Shown here one piece after another: positions 1 through 7,461 of a DNA stretch of 10,915 nt. Position numbers and translations under genes: made by a program. The DNA comes from an uncultured Clostridia bacterium. Lineage in GTDB: Bacteria > Bacillota > Clostridia > TANB77 > CAG-508. The DNA is taken from contig CAPBNZ010000057.1 of NCBI GenBank assembly GCA_948585895.1, positions 1 to 10,915 on the forward strand, given 5' to 3'. Under the pieces are notes generated by a model. That model was not told the DNA's origin. It did no database searches and saw nothing but the letters and a program-made list of their open reading frames with translations. Positions within the stretch are counted from its first letter, which is position 1; the number at the start of each line of letters is the position of its first letter.

Positions 1-27
1 TGGAAATATAAAAAATAGTATAAATTA

Positions 28-70
28 AGTTAAATTATTAAATATAAATTTAATAATTTGACTTTTTTTG
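28..70 (+). terminator. Intrinsic terminator of a gene upstream of the window
   Basis: Arms 28-43 and 48-63 form a 16-bp stem with one G-T wobble and a 4-base loop. The stem is followed by seven T's on the plus strand (63-69), the layout of a rho-independent terminator for a plus-strand gene left of the window. The stem sequence is nearly the same as the terminator at 7611-7652. Confidence 0.6.
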
Positions 71-430
71 TATTTAACCTTCCATCTGTGCTAGTAGTGA
101 AAAGGCTTACAAATAGAAAAAGAAAACAAAATGTTTTCTTTTTTCTGGTATATTGTTTTTCTTTCATATACAATCTTAAATATATTGTTTTTACCATTTT
201 ATCAATACCACACAATGGAAAGCCCATGTATTCCAATATTATATTTATGTATCCTATAACATAGGGAAACTCTTACTCATATTCTACCTATAAAAGCCAT
301 CATTCTAATAATTTTTATATTTTGTTAACGGAAAAATAAGCTCTCTAATTACATTCCGCTACCATCATTATAAACTCAATCTAATATAACCCATACATTC
401 ACTCCAAGGAACAGATTGTCCTAAAACAGA
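71..430. other. Intergenic stretch, no convincing gene
   Basis: This stretch is AT-rich and full of stops in all frames. The longest open frames have no ribosome binding site and run over hairpins, so I do not call them. A second AT-only hairpin lies at 116-144 (arms 116-127 and 133-144, loop 128-132) and could be a weak bidirectional terminator. On the minus strand 371-430 stays open for 20 codons in the same frame as the small ORF at 431-505, after its TAG. That could be the rest of a decayed gene. Confidence 0.4.
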
Positions 431-505
431 CTATAAAGGACATGTAAATATTATCATAAAAGAACTACATATGGTTGTACTTAAAAATACAGCAAGAAAC
501 AGCAT
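431..505 (-). CDS. Possible 24-residue hydrophobic peptide coupled to the TfoX-like gene
   Basis: An ATG at 505-503 overlaps the stop of the TfoX-domain gene as TAATG, and AAGGA lies about 7 bases before it, inside the end of that gene. The frame runs 24 codons to a TAG at 431-433. The peptide is almost wholly hydrophobic (begins MLFLAVFLSTT) and could form one membrane helix. Beyond the TAG the same frame stays open for 20 more codons (371-430), including Gly-Gln-Ser-Val-Pro-Trp, so this may instead be a gene broken by a nonsense mutation. I recognise no family. The start arrangement is the main support and chance is quite possible. Confidence 0.3.
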   Translation of the reverse strand: MLFLAVFLSTTICSSFMIIFTCPL

Positions 506-804
506 TACTTTTTCCTTGGTAAATTTTTACATGTTTCGATTATAATTTCCTTTAGCATTTCTTTATTTTCTATATCCTCCACCAGATACATTGGCTTTGC
601 ACCTTTATAAGGTATTTGTTCTTCCATATTATATCTTTTATTCTTATCAACAATCTTCACAAGTAGTCTATTATCATAGATTCCACCAAATAAAATCTGA
701 TTATAGTACAATAAATATTCTCCCATCATTGCCCTACAAGTTATATTATTTAATAAATCTAATTGTTCTAATATAAAATCTTTATAATCTTTTGATGTTG
801 CCAT
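505..804 (-). CDS. TfoX/Sxy N-terminal domain protein
   Basis: This is a 99-residue protein made of little more than one TfoX N-terminal domain (about residues 8-96). The diagnostic stretch is RAMMGEYLLYYNQILFGGI (24-42), followed by DNRLLVKIVD (44-53) and a Pro-Met-Tyr segment (71-73), all in the usual order. TfoX/Sxy is a competence regulator in gamma-proteobacteria, but stand-alone domains of this size in Bacillota have no settled role, so competence should not be assumed. The start is supported by AAAGGAG about 8 bases upstream and by a good promoter at 857-885. The gene is divergent from the sdpRI-like pair. No clear terminator follows; a tiny hydrophobic ORF overlaps its stop codon. Confidence 0.85.
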   Translation of the reverse strand: MATSKDYKDFILEQLDLLNNITCRAMMGEYLLYYNQILFGGIYDNRLLVKIVDKNKRYNMEEQIPYKGAKPMYLVEDIENKEMLKEIIIETCKNLPRKK

Positions 805-856
805 AAATTTAACTCCTTTAAAACTTCTAACTTCTTAATACTATCTAATATATAAG

Positions 857-885
857 ATTATACTTTCTTTTTTTACAAATATCAA
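857..885 (-). promoter_or_regulatory. Promoter of the TfoX-domain gene
   Basis: On the minus strand a -35 TTGATA (885-880) and a -10 TATAAT (862-857) are separated by 17 bases. Transcription would start near 850, about 45 bases before the ATG at 804. Confidence 0.65.
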
Positions 886-976
886 GTTTCCTCATCAAAT
901 TTTAAAACTAATCTACAACTGAATCATACATTCTATAATTACTGATTCTGTAAAGTTATTAATACTGTCCAAATAA

Positions 977-1012
977 CAATAAGTATTTAGAAAATTTTCT
1001 AAATACTTATTG
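977..1012. promoter_or_regulatory. 36-bp perfect palindrome, probable distal operator
   Basis: Positions 977-994 are the exact reverse complement of 995-1012. The core TATTTAG-N8-CTAAATA (984-1005) recurs at 1040-1061. The right end overlaps the first bases of the -35 box at 1010-1015. ArsR-family repressors bind AT-rich inverted repeats at their own promoters, so this is the likely binding site of the repressor encoded at 1080. The binding protein is inferred. Confidence 0.6.
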
Positions 1013-1038
1013 ACAATAGAAAGAAGAAATACTATAAT
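1010..1038 (+). promoter_or_regulatory. Consensus sigma-A promoter of the sdpRI-like operon
   Basis: TTGACA (1010-1015) and TATAAT (1033-1038) match the vegetative consensus at all twelve positions with an ideal 17-base spacer. The start site would be near 1045, inside the second palindrome. So strong a promoter flanked by two operators implies expression controlled mainly by repression. Confidence 0.85.
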
Positions 1039-1039
1039 A

Positions 1040-1061
1040 TATTTAGAATTTTTTCTAAATA
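1040..1061. promoter_or_regulatory. Second operator-like palindrome over the transcription start
   Basis: TATTTAGAA (1040-1048) and TTCTAAATA (1053-1061) form an inverted repeat with the same half-sites as the core of the palindrome at 977-1012. The centres are 56 bp apart. It covers the expected +1, so a bound repressor would block RNA polymerase. Confidence 0.6.
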
Positions 1062-1079
1062 GAAAGGAGTGAGATAAAT

Positions 1080-1361
1080 TTGGGAATGTCAGAAACATTA
1101 AAGGCTATCTCTGATTCTGTGAGAAGAGATATACTTGAAATGCTAAAAGAAGGAAAAAAACCAGCAGGAGAAATAGCTAAAAAGTTTAATCTTACTGGTG
1201 CAACTGTTTCCTATCATTTATCACAGTTAAAGAAAGCAAACCTAATAACAGAAACAAGGCAAAAAAATTTTATATTTTATGAACTAAATAGTTCTGTGTT
1301 TGAAGATGTTTTAGTTTGGATTTATAAGTTAGGAGGAAATAAAAATGGAAAAGAAAAATAA
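1080..1361 (+). CDS. ArsR-family repressor, SdpR-like autorepressor
   Basis: This is a 93-residue winged-helix protein. Helices at about 3-24 begin with the SETLKAISDSVRRDILEML pattern seen in SdpR-type ArsR proteins. A recognition helix lies around 39-56 (TGATVSYHLSQLKKANLI) and a beta-wing around 57-69. There are no cysteines, which argues against a metal sensor. The start is a TTG at 1080 with AGGAG (1065-1069) about 10 bases upstream; an ATG two codons later (1086) is the alternative but sits farther from the binding site. The last 17 bases overlap the membrane-protein gene. By analogy with Bacillus SdpR it would repress its own operon until titrated by its SdpI-like partner. No sdpABC toxin genes lie in the window. 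Confidence 0.85.
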   Translation: MGMSETLKAISDSVRRDILEMLKEGKKPAGEIAKKFNLTGATVSYHLSQLKKANLITETRQKNFIFYELNSSVFEDVLVWIYKLGGNKNGKEK

Positions 1362-1893
1362 AAAAGTTTTAATACTAACTGTTTTAGTATGTTTATTACC
1401 AATTATATTGGGAATTCTATTATATGATAAATTGCCAAATCAAATGCCAATTCATTTTACCATAAATAATATACCAGATAATTACGCACCAAAAGATTTT
1501 GCATTATTTGGATTACCAATCATTATGGCTATTGTTCAAGCAATCAGTATATTTGTTACAACAAAAGTAAATAAGCTAAAAAACAATGAGAAGCCTAAAA
1601 TTATAAAAATAATGGAATGGTTCATACCTATTATAACGGTACTCGTGTATATTATTATGATACAAGTTCCATTAGGAAGTAGTGTTTATGTTGGTAAAAG
1701 TATCTGTTTTATTATAGGAATATTATTTATGATTATAGGAAATTATATTCCAAAAATGAGCTATGAAATTGGAAAAGTGGTATTTCATCCAACTCCTAAA
1801 AGTGAAAAAACTTTTAGAAAAATCAATATGATAATGGGATACTCCTTTATTCTGGTAGGAATTATTTTTCTAATATTAACTATATGGCTATAA
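1345..1893 (+). CDS. SdpI-like membrane protein with N-terminal DUF1648
   Basis: This 182-residue integral membrane protein has about five hydrophobic segments: 8-27, 52-73, 90-109, 118-134 and 160-182. The first segment plus a LPNQMPIHF motif (30-38) is the DUF1648 signature. The C-terminal half carries Gly-Asn-Tyr-Ile-Pro (132-136), the expected place of the SdpI GNxxP motif. Family members are about 200 residues, so this is near full length. In Bacillus SdpI is both immunity protein against the SdpC toxin and signal receptor that sequesters SdpR. The same gene order suggests a similar sensing pair here, but many such pairs are toxin-less orphans of unknown ligand. AGGAGG at 1331-1336 lies 8 bases before the ATG, inside the repressor gene. 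Confidence 0.8.
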   Translation: MEKKNKKVLILTVLVCLLPIILGILLYDKLPNQMPIHFTINNIPDNYAPKDFALFGLPIIMAIVQAISIFVTTKVNKLKNNEKPKIIKIMEWFIPIITVLVYIIMIQVPLGSSVYVGKSICFIIGILFMIIGNYIPKMSYEIGKVVFHPTPKSEKTFRKINMIMGYSFILVGIIFLILTIWL

Positions 1894-2060
1894 TACCAAA
1901 AGAATAAAGTAAAATTAACCAAATCTTTTGATAATTATTAGAGAAAACACTATCTAATATGTAAAATAAACGACTTGACAAAATTCAAAACAAAAATGGG
2001 AAGGGAAATATCTCATAACCTTCCCATTAAGTTAATAACATTAGTTTTAAACTAACAATC
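1894..2060. other. Convergent intergenic region between sdpI-like gene and nadE
   Basis: It contains the hairpin at 1995-2028, which best serves nadE from the other strand. For the plus-strand operon there is only a weak inverted repeat (1897-1903 with 1924-1930, loop 20). The hairpin may stop both transcripts, although no T-run follows it on the plus strand. Confidence 0.4.
1990..2028 (-). terminator. nadE: Intrinsic terminator of nadE
   Basis: AATGGGAAGG (1995-2004) pairs perfectly with CCTTCCCATT (2019-2028), a 10-bp stem with a 14-base loop. On the minus strand it is followed by a T-rich run (TTTGTTTTGA). It lies 33 bases past the nadE stop. Confidence 0.75.
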
Positions 2061-2816
2061 CTAAGAGAAAAAATTTCTTCTTTTAAAAGTATAAATTGGT
2101 ATGGCTTCTCTTTTGTGTTTTGAATTTTGGTATCTTTTTAAAATCTCCTTTTTAGCTTCTTTATCTGTATTTCCCGTTTCTATCATTTCTGTAATTTGCT
2201 GATAAGTGATTCCCATTTTTTCTTCATCTGTTTGGTTGCCCAATCCATCACTTGGAGCTTTTTTTAATATTTTTTCTGGAACTCCTAAATATTTTCCAAT
2301 TTTTAAAACTTCTTCTACTGTAAAGTTCCCTATTGGATTAAAATCAGAGCTGTTATCTCCCCATTTAGTTGTATATCCTACCATTGCTTCACATAGGTTT
2401 CCTGTTCCAATTACTAAATAGCCTAATGTTTGTGCAATTCCATATAGGGTTGTCATTCTTAGTCTAGGTTTTATATTAATTTGTGCTTCTTTTTCCATTT
2501 TTTCTATTTGTATCTTATTTAATTCTAATTGGATTTCTTTTTCCATCTGCTGATAGCAATTTGTTAAGTCTACTTTTAAAAACCTAACTCCAAAAGTTTC
2601 TGCTACTAATTTAGCATCTTCAAAATCCTTCTCATTCGAATAACATGGCATGGATACGGCTACTACTCGTTCTTTTCCAATTGCTTTTACTGCCATAGCA
2701 AGTACAGTTGCCGAATCTTTTCCTCCACTATTTCCTATTACAATTCCTTTGGCTCCTGTCTTTTCTACATATTTTTGAATCCATTTTATAGCGTTTTCTG
2801 CTTCTTCTTCTATCAT
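2061..2816 (-). CDS. nadE: NAD(+) synthetase, ammonia-dependent type
   Basis: This 251-residue cytoplasmic enzyme amidates nicotinate adenine dinucleotide to NAD using ATP, the last step of NAD synthesis. The ATP-pyrophosphatase loop SGGKDS is at 30-35. The family block GTGNLCEAMVGYTTKWGDNS follows at 137-156, then F-N-P-I (159-162), APSDGL (187-192), TDEEKMG (196-202) and the C-terminal KREAIP (235-240). The length matches single-domain NadE and there is no N-terminal nitrilase (glutaminase) domain, so it should use free ammonia or an external amidotransferase. AGGAGG at 2828-2823 is 6 bases from the ATG. It lies 144 bp after nadD on the same strand, consistent with a shared NAD transcript, and ends at the 1990-2028 terminator. 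Confidence 0.93.
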   Translation of the reverse strand: MIEEEAENAIKWIQKYVEKTGAKGIVIGNSGGKDSATVLAMAVKAIGKERVVAVSMPCYSNEKDFEDAKLVAETFGVRFLKVDLTNCYQQMEKEIQLELNKIQIEKMEKEAQINIKPRLRMTTLYGIAQTLGYLVIGTGNLCEAMVGYTTKWGDNSSDFNPIGNFTVEEVLKIGKYLGVPEKILKKAPSDGLGNQTDEEKMGITYQQITEMIETGNTDKEAKKEILKRYQNSKHKREAIPIYTFKRRNFFS

Positions 2817-2960
2817 TTAAATCCTCCTATTATTTTAAGCTGTTAGCCTAAATGGCAAAAGGCAAAACGGTAAAAAACATAACCGATTTTGTGTATCTAA
2901 GCTTAAATTTAAGTGAAACTGTATCACTTACTATTTATCATCCTTATTTTATGATTGAAT
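2817..2960 (-). promoter_or_regulatory. nadD-nadE spacer with inverted repeats
   Basis: The 144-bp gap holds a 12-bp palindrome CTTAAATTTAAG (2902-2913) that abuts a 7-bp hairpin (2910-2916 with 2924-2930), and a weaker hairpin around 2864-2890. No good -35/-10 pair is visible and no T-run follows the stems, so these could be operator, processing or attenuation sites. I cannot assign a regulator such as NiaR. Confidence 0.25.
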
Positions 2961-3578
2961 TTATTGATATAGCTTATTTTCTTTAATGTATGATATAACT
3001 TCATCTGGTGTTATATATCTTATACTTTTTCTTTTTTTTAGTTTGTCTCTTACAAAAGTTGAACTTAAGTTACTTCTTACATTGTTTTCGACTTTTATTA
3101 AAGATTGACGGTTATCTCTTAGAAATTTACTTGTTTGTATTATTTCCTCTAGCTCATCTTCGCCTCTTTCAAATACATATATTTTAAATTTTTCAACAAG
3201 TTCTTCTGCTTTTTCCCAATTACTAAGCTGTTTTAAATTATCTGTACCCATAGTAAAACATATCTGATATTCTTGATATATATTTTGTAACTTTGTTAAT
3301 GTTTCTATTGTATATGGTTGTTTTTCACTATCAATTTCTATTCTTGACACTTCAAACTTTTCATTTTTATTACATACTAATTTTAACATATGGTATCTAT
3401 ATTCATTATGAATTAAATCTGCCTTTTGATATTTACTATGAACTGGTACAAATAATATTTTTTCGATTTGCTTATATTCATTTACCATTTGTTCTGCTAA
3501 TAAAAAATGTGAATTTAATGGTGGATTAAAACAACCACCAAATACGACTATTTGTTTTTTTATTAATTCTTCCTTCAT
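2961..3578 (-). CDS. nadD: Nicotinate-nucleotide adenylyltransferase (NadD family)
   Basis: This 205-residue cytoplasmic nucleotidyltransferase joins nicotinate mononucleotide and ATP to give NaAD, the substrate of the adjacent NadE. The Rossmann-type start is VVFGGCFNPPLNSH (11-24), the middle has MGTDNL (about 110-115) with a nearby N-W, and the C-terminal SSTFVR fits the family's SSTxxR motif. Its length matches NadD. The usual HxGH catalytic motif reads L21-x-S23-H24: the second His is kept, the first is Leu. The FNPP..N.H context resembles the FNPxTNxH form of eukaryotic-type NMN adenylyltransferases, so substrate preference (NaMN or NMN) is uncertain. An AGAGG site lies about 6 bases before the ATG. 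Confidence 0.85.
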   Translation of the reverse strand: MKEELIKKQIVVFGGCFNPPLNSHFLLAEQMVNEYKQIEKILFVPVHSKYQKADLIHNEYRYHMLKLVCNKNEKFEVSRIEIDSEKQPYTIETLTKLQNIYQEYQICFTMGTDNLKQLSNWEKAEELVEKFKIYVFERGEDELEEIIQTSKFLRDNRQSLIKVENNVRSNLSSTFVRDKLKKRKSIRYITPDEVISYIKENKLYQ

Positions 3579-3597
3579 ATTTGCCTCTTTCTTTCTA

Positions 3598-3705
3598 TTG
3601 TTGTTCCATTGATACTTCTTTTGTTCTGCTTGAAGTGATTTCTTCTAAAATGTTTTTATATGTTCTCCTATAACTATCATTTATGAATTGTTCTCTTCTA
3701 TTTTT
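3598..3705 (-). pseudogene. Open stretch before nadD, possible gene relic
   Basis: On the minus strand 36 codons are open between a TAA (3706-3708) and a TAG (3595-3597), with a balanced, protein-like composition (for example DSYRRTYKNILEEI). There is no ATG, GTG or TTG near its beginning, so it is not an intact gene. It may be the tail of a decayed one or simply the nadD leader. A TATAAT on the minus strand at 3716-3711, with only a poor -35, could start the nadD transcript near 3704. Confidence 0.2.
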
Positions 3706-3844
3706 TTACTATTATAACACTATTTATTAATTAATACCATGATTCATGCAAAAATTTTATGATTCAACGAATACTAGAAATATACAAAATCTTTACTGTT
3801 TTTGCCTACCATTACTATTTAGCCCCACCTTACTTTGTTAGGGA

Positions 3845-3876
3845 AAAGATAAAAGAAGCGATTTTAATTCGCTTCT
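3845..3876 (-). terminator. Intrinsic terminator of the glucan operon, overlapping the stop codon
   Basis: AGAAGCGA (3854-3861) pairs with TCGCTTCT (3869-3876), an 8-bp stem with a 7-base loop. On the minus strand a TTTTATCTTTT tail follows. The TAA stop of the GH3 gene (3866-3864) lies in the loop, so the leading arm is coding sequence. Confidence 0.75.
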
Positions 3877-6098
3877 CTATATTCAAATATTTCTTCTATT
3901 GTATCTTCTGAATTTGATCCAATAAATACTTTAAATTCACCTTCTTCTGCTTTATGTTCCAATTTTTCATTCCAGAATTTAAGCATTTCTTCTGTTATTT
4001 CAAAAGTAATTTGTTTTTCCTCCCATGGTCTAAAATATTCCTTTTTAAATGATTTTAATTCTTTCACTGGTCGTACAATACTTGCCACTAAATCTTGAAT
4101 ATACATTTGTATTACTTCTTTTCCTGGAATATTACTATAATTCTTAACTTTGACAGTTACCGTTATTGGATTATTTTTACTCATTTTATTGCTACTTATT
4201 TTTAAATCTGAATATTCAAATTTCGAATATGACAAACCATATCCAAAAGGATAATAGCTTTGTGTTGGAATATCTTGATAACGTGATACATATCGATAAT
4301 TATTTATATGTGGTCTTCCTGTATTATAGTAATTATAATAGATTGGACATTGCCCAACAGCTTGTGGAAAACTCATAGTTAATTTACCAGATGGATTGAC
4401 ATCTCCAAATATAACATCTGTTATACTATTAGCACCCTCTGTTCCAGGAAACCATACTTCTAATAAAGCATCTGTTTTTTCGGCTATATTTTTTAACACT
4501 AAAGGTCTTCCATTGAATAAAATTGTAACTATCTTTTTCTTTAATTTGCTAAGTTCATTTAGTAAGTTTTGTTGAATCTGTGATATTTCAATGTTTGCCC
4601 TTGAACAGGCTTCTCCACTTTGTCTATAATGTTCTCCTATAGCTAAAACAATAATGTCTGCTTGTTTGGCAACTTCTATTGCTTCTTCTAATAACTGTTT
4701 TTGTTTCTCTTTTTCATTTTCAATATGAATTGGTTTGCCTCCATCTGCTATTAATATTGGATTGATTTCTTTTTCTTCTAGTATTTCGCTTCCTTTTGCA
4801 TAGAGAATATTTTGAGTTCCCATCTTTTCTTCAAAAGCATGTTTTAGTGTTGGTATTTTAGATTTGTCTGAGAATATAGACCATGAACCAAGTATAGAAA
4901 TATTATCAGCATATGGCCCTATTAAAGCAATTTTTTTATTTTCTTTGTTTAAAGGCAAAATTTGTTGTTCATTTTTTAGTAATACAAATGTGTCTGCTGT
5001 TAATTTTCTTGCTGCTTGCAAATTATGTTTACTTTTTAAAACTTTCTTTTCTCTTTCTTCATTGGTATTTCCATAAGGATTTTCAAATAATCCCAATTTA
5101 TTTTTTAAAGTAAGTATTCGTAACACTGCTTCATCTAATAGCCTTTCAGAAACTTTTCCTTCCTCTACTAAATCTTTTAGGTGATTAGCATAAACATTAG
5201 ACATCATATCAATGTCTACTCCTGCCATAATGGCTTTATAGGCTGCTTCCTTTTTATCTTTACATACACCATGGGCAATGGTTTCTTCTATGGCAGAATA
5301 ATCAGAAATGACAATTCCTTGGAAACCTAGTTCCTTTCTTAATAGTTCTCTTAATAACCAAGGATTAACTGAGGCTGGAATACCATTAATGGTATTAAAC
5401 GATGTCATTATCATCTCTGCTCCGTTTTCAATTGCTGATTGGTAAGCTGGTAAGTAGTATTGTCTGAATTCTCTTTCTGACATATCTACTGTATTATAGT
5501 CTCTACCTGCTTCTGCTGCTCCATAAGCTGCAAAATGCTTTACACAAGCAGCTGCATTTCCTAATTTTGAGATGTCTTCTCCTTGATAAGCTTCCACCAT
5601 GGTTTTGGCAAATACTTCTCCTAAATAAGGGTCTTCTCCTCCTATCGATTCCATTACTCTTCCCCATCTGGAGTCTCGGACTAAATCTACCATTGGCGAA
5701 AAGTTTACATTTGCTCCTGATGCTCCTGCTTCTTGAATCGATATCTTGGTACAATTATATACTACTTCTTTGTCCCAAGAACACCCTTGTGCTATTGGAA
5801 TTGGAAATACTGTCCTATATCCATTGATAACATCTGCCATAAATAATAGTGGTATTTTTAGTCTACTTTTTGACAGATACTCATCTTGTACCTTTCTTAT
5901 TTTTTCACTTCCTACTATGTTTAATATAGAACCAACTTGATATAACATTTCATTGGATAATTCCAAACTTTTTAATGGTCCTGTTGTTACACTAACATTG
6001 TCCATTAAAAATACTTCTCCAGCCACTTGAACCAGCTGCCCTATTTTTTCTTCTCTTGTCATTTGCTTTAATAAATCTAATAATTTTTCTTTTCTCAT
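3864..6098 (-). CDS. GH3 beta-glucosidase, BglX-like, cytoplasmic
   Basis: This 744-residue exo-acting glycoside hydrolase releases terminal beta-linked glucose. Domain order is a GH3 TIM barrel (about 10-335), GH3 C-terminal alpha/beta domain (about 368-600) and a fibronectin-III-like domain (about 645-730). Family marks seen are DSRWGRVMESIGGEDP (142-157), KHF (187-189), RDYN (199-202) and GIVISDY (261-267), with Asp266 the expected nucleophile. GEH..QSGEACSR (488-500) contains Glu496, a likely acid/base. The length is typical of three-domain GH3 enzymes, but the signal peptide of periplasmic BglX is absent, so it should act inside the cell. Its ATG overlaps the stop of the preceding GH144-like gene (ATGA), with AAGGTGG about 8 bases upstream. 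Coupling suggests it trims oligosaccharides made by that enzyme. GH3 specificity cannot be read from sequence alone. Confidence 0.92.
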   Translation of the reverse strand: MRKEKLLDLLKQMTREEKIGQLVQVAGEVFLMDNVSVTTGPLKSLELSNEMLYQVGSILNIVGSEKIRKVQDEYLSKSRLKIPLLFMADVINGYRTVFPIPIAQGCSWDKEVVYNCTKISIQEAGASGANVNFSPMVDLVRDSRWGRVMESIGGEDPYLGEVFAKTMVEAYQGEDISKLGNAAACVKHFAAYGAAEAGRDYNTVDMSEREFRQYYLPAYQSAIENGAEMIMTSFNTINGIPASVNPWLLRELLRKELGFQGIVISDYSAIEETIAHGVCKDKKEAAYKAIMAGVDIDMMSNVYANHLKDLVEEGKVSERLLDEAVLRILTLKNKLGLFENPYGNTNEEREKKVLKSKHNLQAARKLTADTFVLLKNEQQILPLNKENKKIALIGPYADNISILGSWSIFSDKSKIPTLKHAFEEKMGTQNILYAKGSEILEEKEINPILIADGGKPIHIENEKEKQKQLLEEAIEVAKQADIIVLAIGEHYRQSGEACSRANIEISQIQQNLLNELSKLKKKIVTILFNGRPLVLKNIAEKTDALLEVWFPGTEGANSITDVIFGDVNPSGKLTMSFPQAVGQCPIYYNYYNTGRPHINNYRYVSRYQDIPTQSYYPFGYGLSYSKFEYSDLKISSNKMSKNNPITVTVKVKNYSNIPGKEVIQMYIQDLVASIVRPVKELKSFKKEYFRPWEEKQITFEITEEMLKFWNEKLEHKAEEGEFKVFIGSNSEDTIEEIFEYREAN

Positions 6099-7333
6099 AC
6101 TTTTTCCACCTTTCTTTTCTTTTGTGTAATGTTTAATTTGTCCAACCCTTCTATTATATACTTGTTTTTCATGAAGTATTTCCAGATAAGACCTGTTAAG
6201 TAATTTTCAATCATTATCATTGAAATCCCTTTATCTATCCCAATACATTCTTTAGCATACCATGCTCTTTCACCTTCTAAATTGTAGGCATCTTTAAAAC
6301 CATATTTACACCAAAATTTTGGAAAATGATTATAATAATTCTCCAATGCTTTTATTGATAACTCAGGAGTAAAAACAATTGATCCTGCTGCTCCACTTGG
6401 AGAAATGGTTCCATCATTTCCATCTAATTTACTAAATGCTGGCATGGCTCCAAATTCCCCAGAATATCCTTCTGGTCCAACACATGCGGTTAACCCCCAT
6501 GAATTTTCTCCAAAAGTTCGATAAGTATTACTATTTTCCATACAATACTTTCTGTTTGCCAAGGTTGCTTTAATAGAATTTTCAAACCAGTCAATTCCAT
6601 TGCTATCTTTTCTTCCTCTAAAATCAATCCATGCATGTGAATATTGATATGTAAATAATGTTCCACAATAGGTATAAAGAATATTCTTTATTTCTCCATA
6701 ATCTGTTATTGGCTTTTTAAAATCGTTATACATACTTTTATCAACTGGATAGGTAGGTGATGCAACCCCAAGAACATATAACATTAATTGTTCAGCATAC
6801 ATGTCCCAGTGTCCTGAAAATCCTTTCTCTGGCAAATATCCCATATAAAATTGATTGCAATTTTTATCACGATACCAATTCCAGTTCACATTTTTATAAA
6901 GTTGTTCTGCCTTTTCTTTCACTTCTCCTTCGAAATATTCTCCTGCTAAGATGGATCCACAAATAAGTATTCCTGTGTCAATAATAGACACTTCTGAATT
7001 CCATTCTCTTTTTGCTGTTTTCATATTCACAAAATGATAAAAAAAACCATGTACTGATTCTAAGTTGTTTAGCAAGGTATCTAGGGTACGATTCGCTCTT
7101 TCATATGCTTTTTTATAAGCAATCCACTTTCTTTCTACCCCTATAACTAAAGCCGCTAGTCCATATCCTACAGAAGCTATACTGGCTACTTCTGGTGATA
7201 GTTTATTTTTATCTCGAATTAATCCATATCCTTTGCTATTTTGATTGGTGTTTGCTTCTTTTATAAAAAAGTTAAAATCTCCTTTTAGTTCTTTTTTTAA
7301 TAATGCTTCTCCTTTACAGGTAATGATTTTCAT
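6095..7333 (-). CDS. GH144/PF10091 'glycoamylase'-family protein, probable beta-1,2-glucan hydrolase
   Basis: Family marks in order, numbered from the upstream ATG at 7345, are GLIRDK (41-46), ASIASVGYGLAAL (54-66), VIGVERKWI (67-75), HGFFYHF (99-105), SIIDTGIL (120-127), SPTYP (196-200), YSHAWIDFRGRKD (235-247), WGLTACVGPEGY (283-294), DGTISPSGAAGS (311-322), YGFKDAYN (348-355) and GIDKGISMIMIENYLTGLIW (369-388). Characterised GH144 members are endo-beta-1,2-glucanases; the family was earlier labelled glucoamylase-like, and related modules act in cyclic beta-1,2-glucan synthesis. No signal peptide is seen, unlike secreted GH144 enzymes. I place the start at 7333 (412 residues) because AAGGA at 7350-7346 is 12 bases from it but touches the 7345 ATG. 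It is the first gene of the operon with GH3. Confidence 0.85.
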   Translation of the reverse strand: MKIITCKGEALLKKELKGDFNFFIKEANTNQNSKGYGLIRDKNKLSPEVASIASVGYGLAALVIGVERKWIAYKKAYERANRTLDTLLNNLESVHGFFYHFVNMKTAKREWNSEVSIIDTGILICGSILAGEYFEGEVKEKAEQLYKNVNWNWYRDKNCNQFYMGYLPEKGFSGHWDMYAEQLMLYVLGVASPTYPVDKSMYNDFKKPITDYGEIKNILYTYCGTLFTYQYSHAWIDFRGRKDSNGIDWFENSIKATLANRKYCMENSNTYRTFGENSWGLTACVGPEGYSGEFGAMPAFSKLDGNDGTISPSGAAGSIVFTPELSIKALENYYNHFPKFWCKYGFKDAYNLEGERAWYAKECIGIDKGISMIMIENYLTGLIWKYFMKNKYIIEGLDKLNITQKKRKVEKV

Positions 7334-7401
7334 ATAAATATTCATTCCTTTCTTTCGTATTGGCTAGTAATTATTTTATTTAGACTAGATTTCTTAATTA
7401 A

Positions 7402-7430
7402 ATTATAGGTGCCTTATTACTAAAAAGCAA
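7402..7430 (-). promoter_or_regulatory. Probable promoter of the glucan operon
   Basis: On the minus strand TTGCTT (7430-7425) and TATAAT (7407-7402) are 17 bases apart. The start would be near 7395, some 60 bases before the GH144-like start codon. No clear cre or other operator is visible next to it. Confidence 0.45.
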
Positions 7431-7461
7431 TGGAGATTTCTTACATGTTTTACTTATTTTG

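Noticed and set aside
58..264. Plus-strand 68-codon open frame (and its minus-strand shadow 30-236)
   Set aside because: They have no ribosome binding site, run across hairpins at 28-63 and 116-144, and have the phenylalanine/leucine or lysine-rich composition expected of AT-rich non-coding DNA.
913..1098. Minus-strand 61-codon frame over the sdpR promoter
   Set aside because: It overlaps the consensus promoter and both palindromes and has no ribosome binding site.
5503..5754. Arg/Ser-rich minus-strand frame inside the GH3 gene
   Set aside because: It lies in another frame of a strongly supported GH3 gene and has no start signals of its own.
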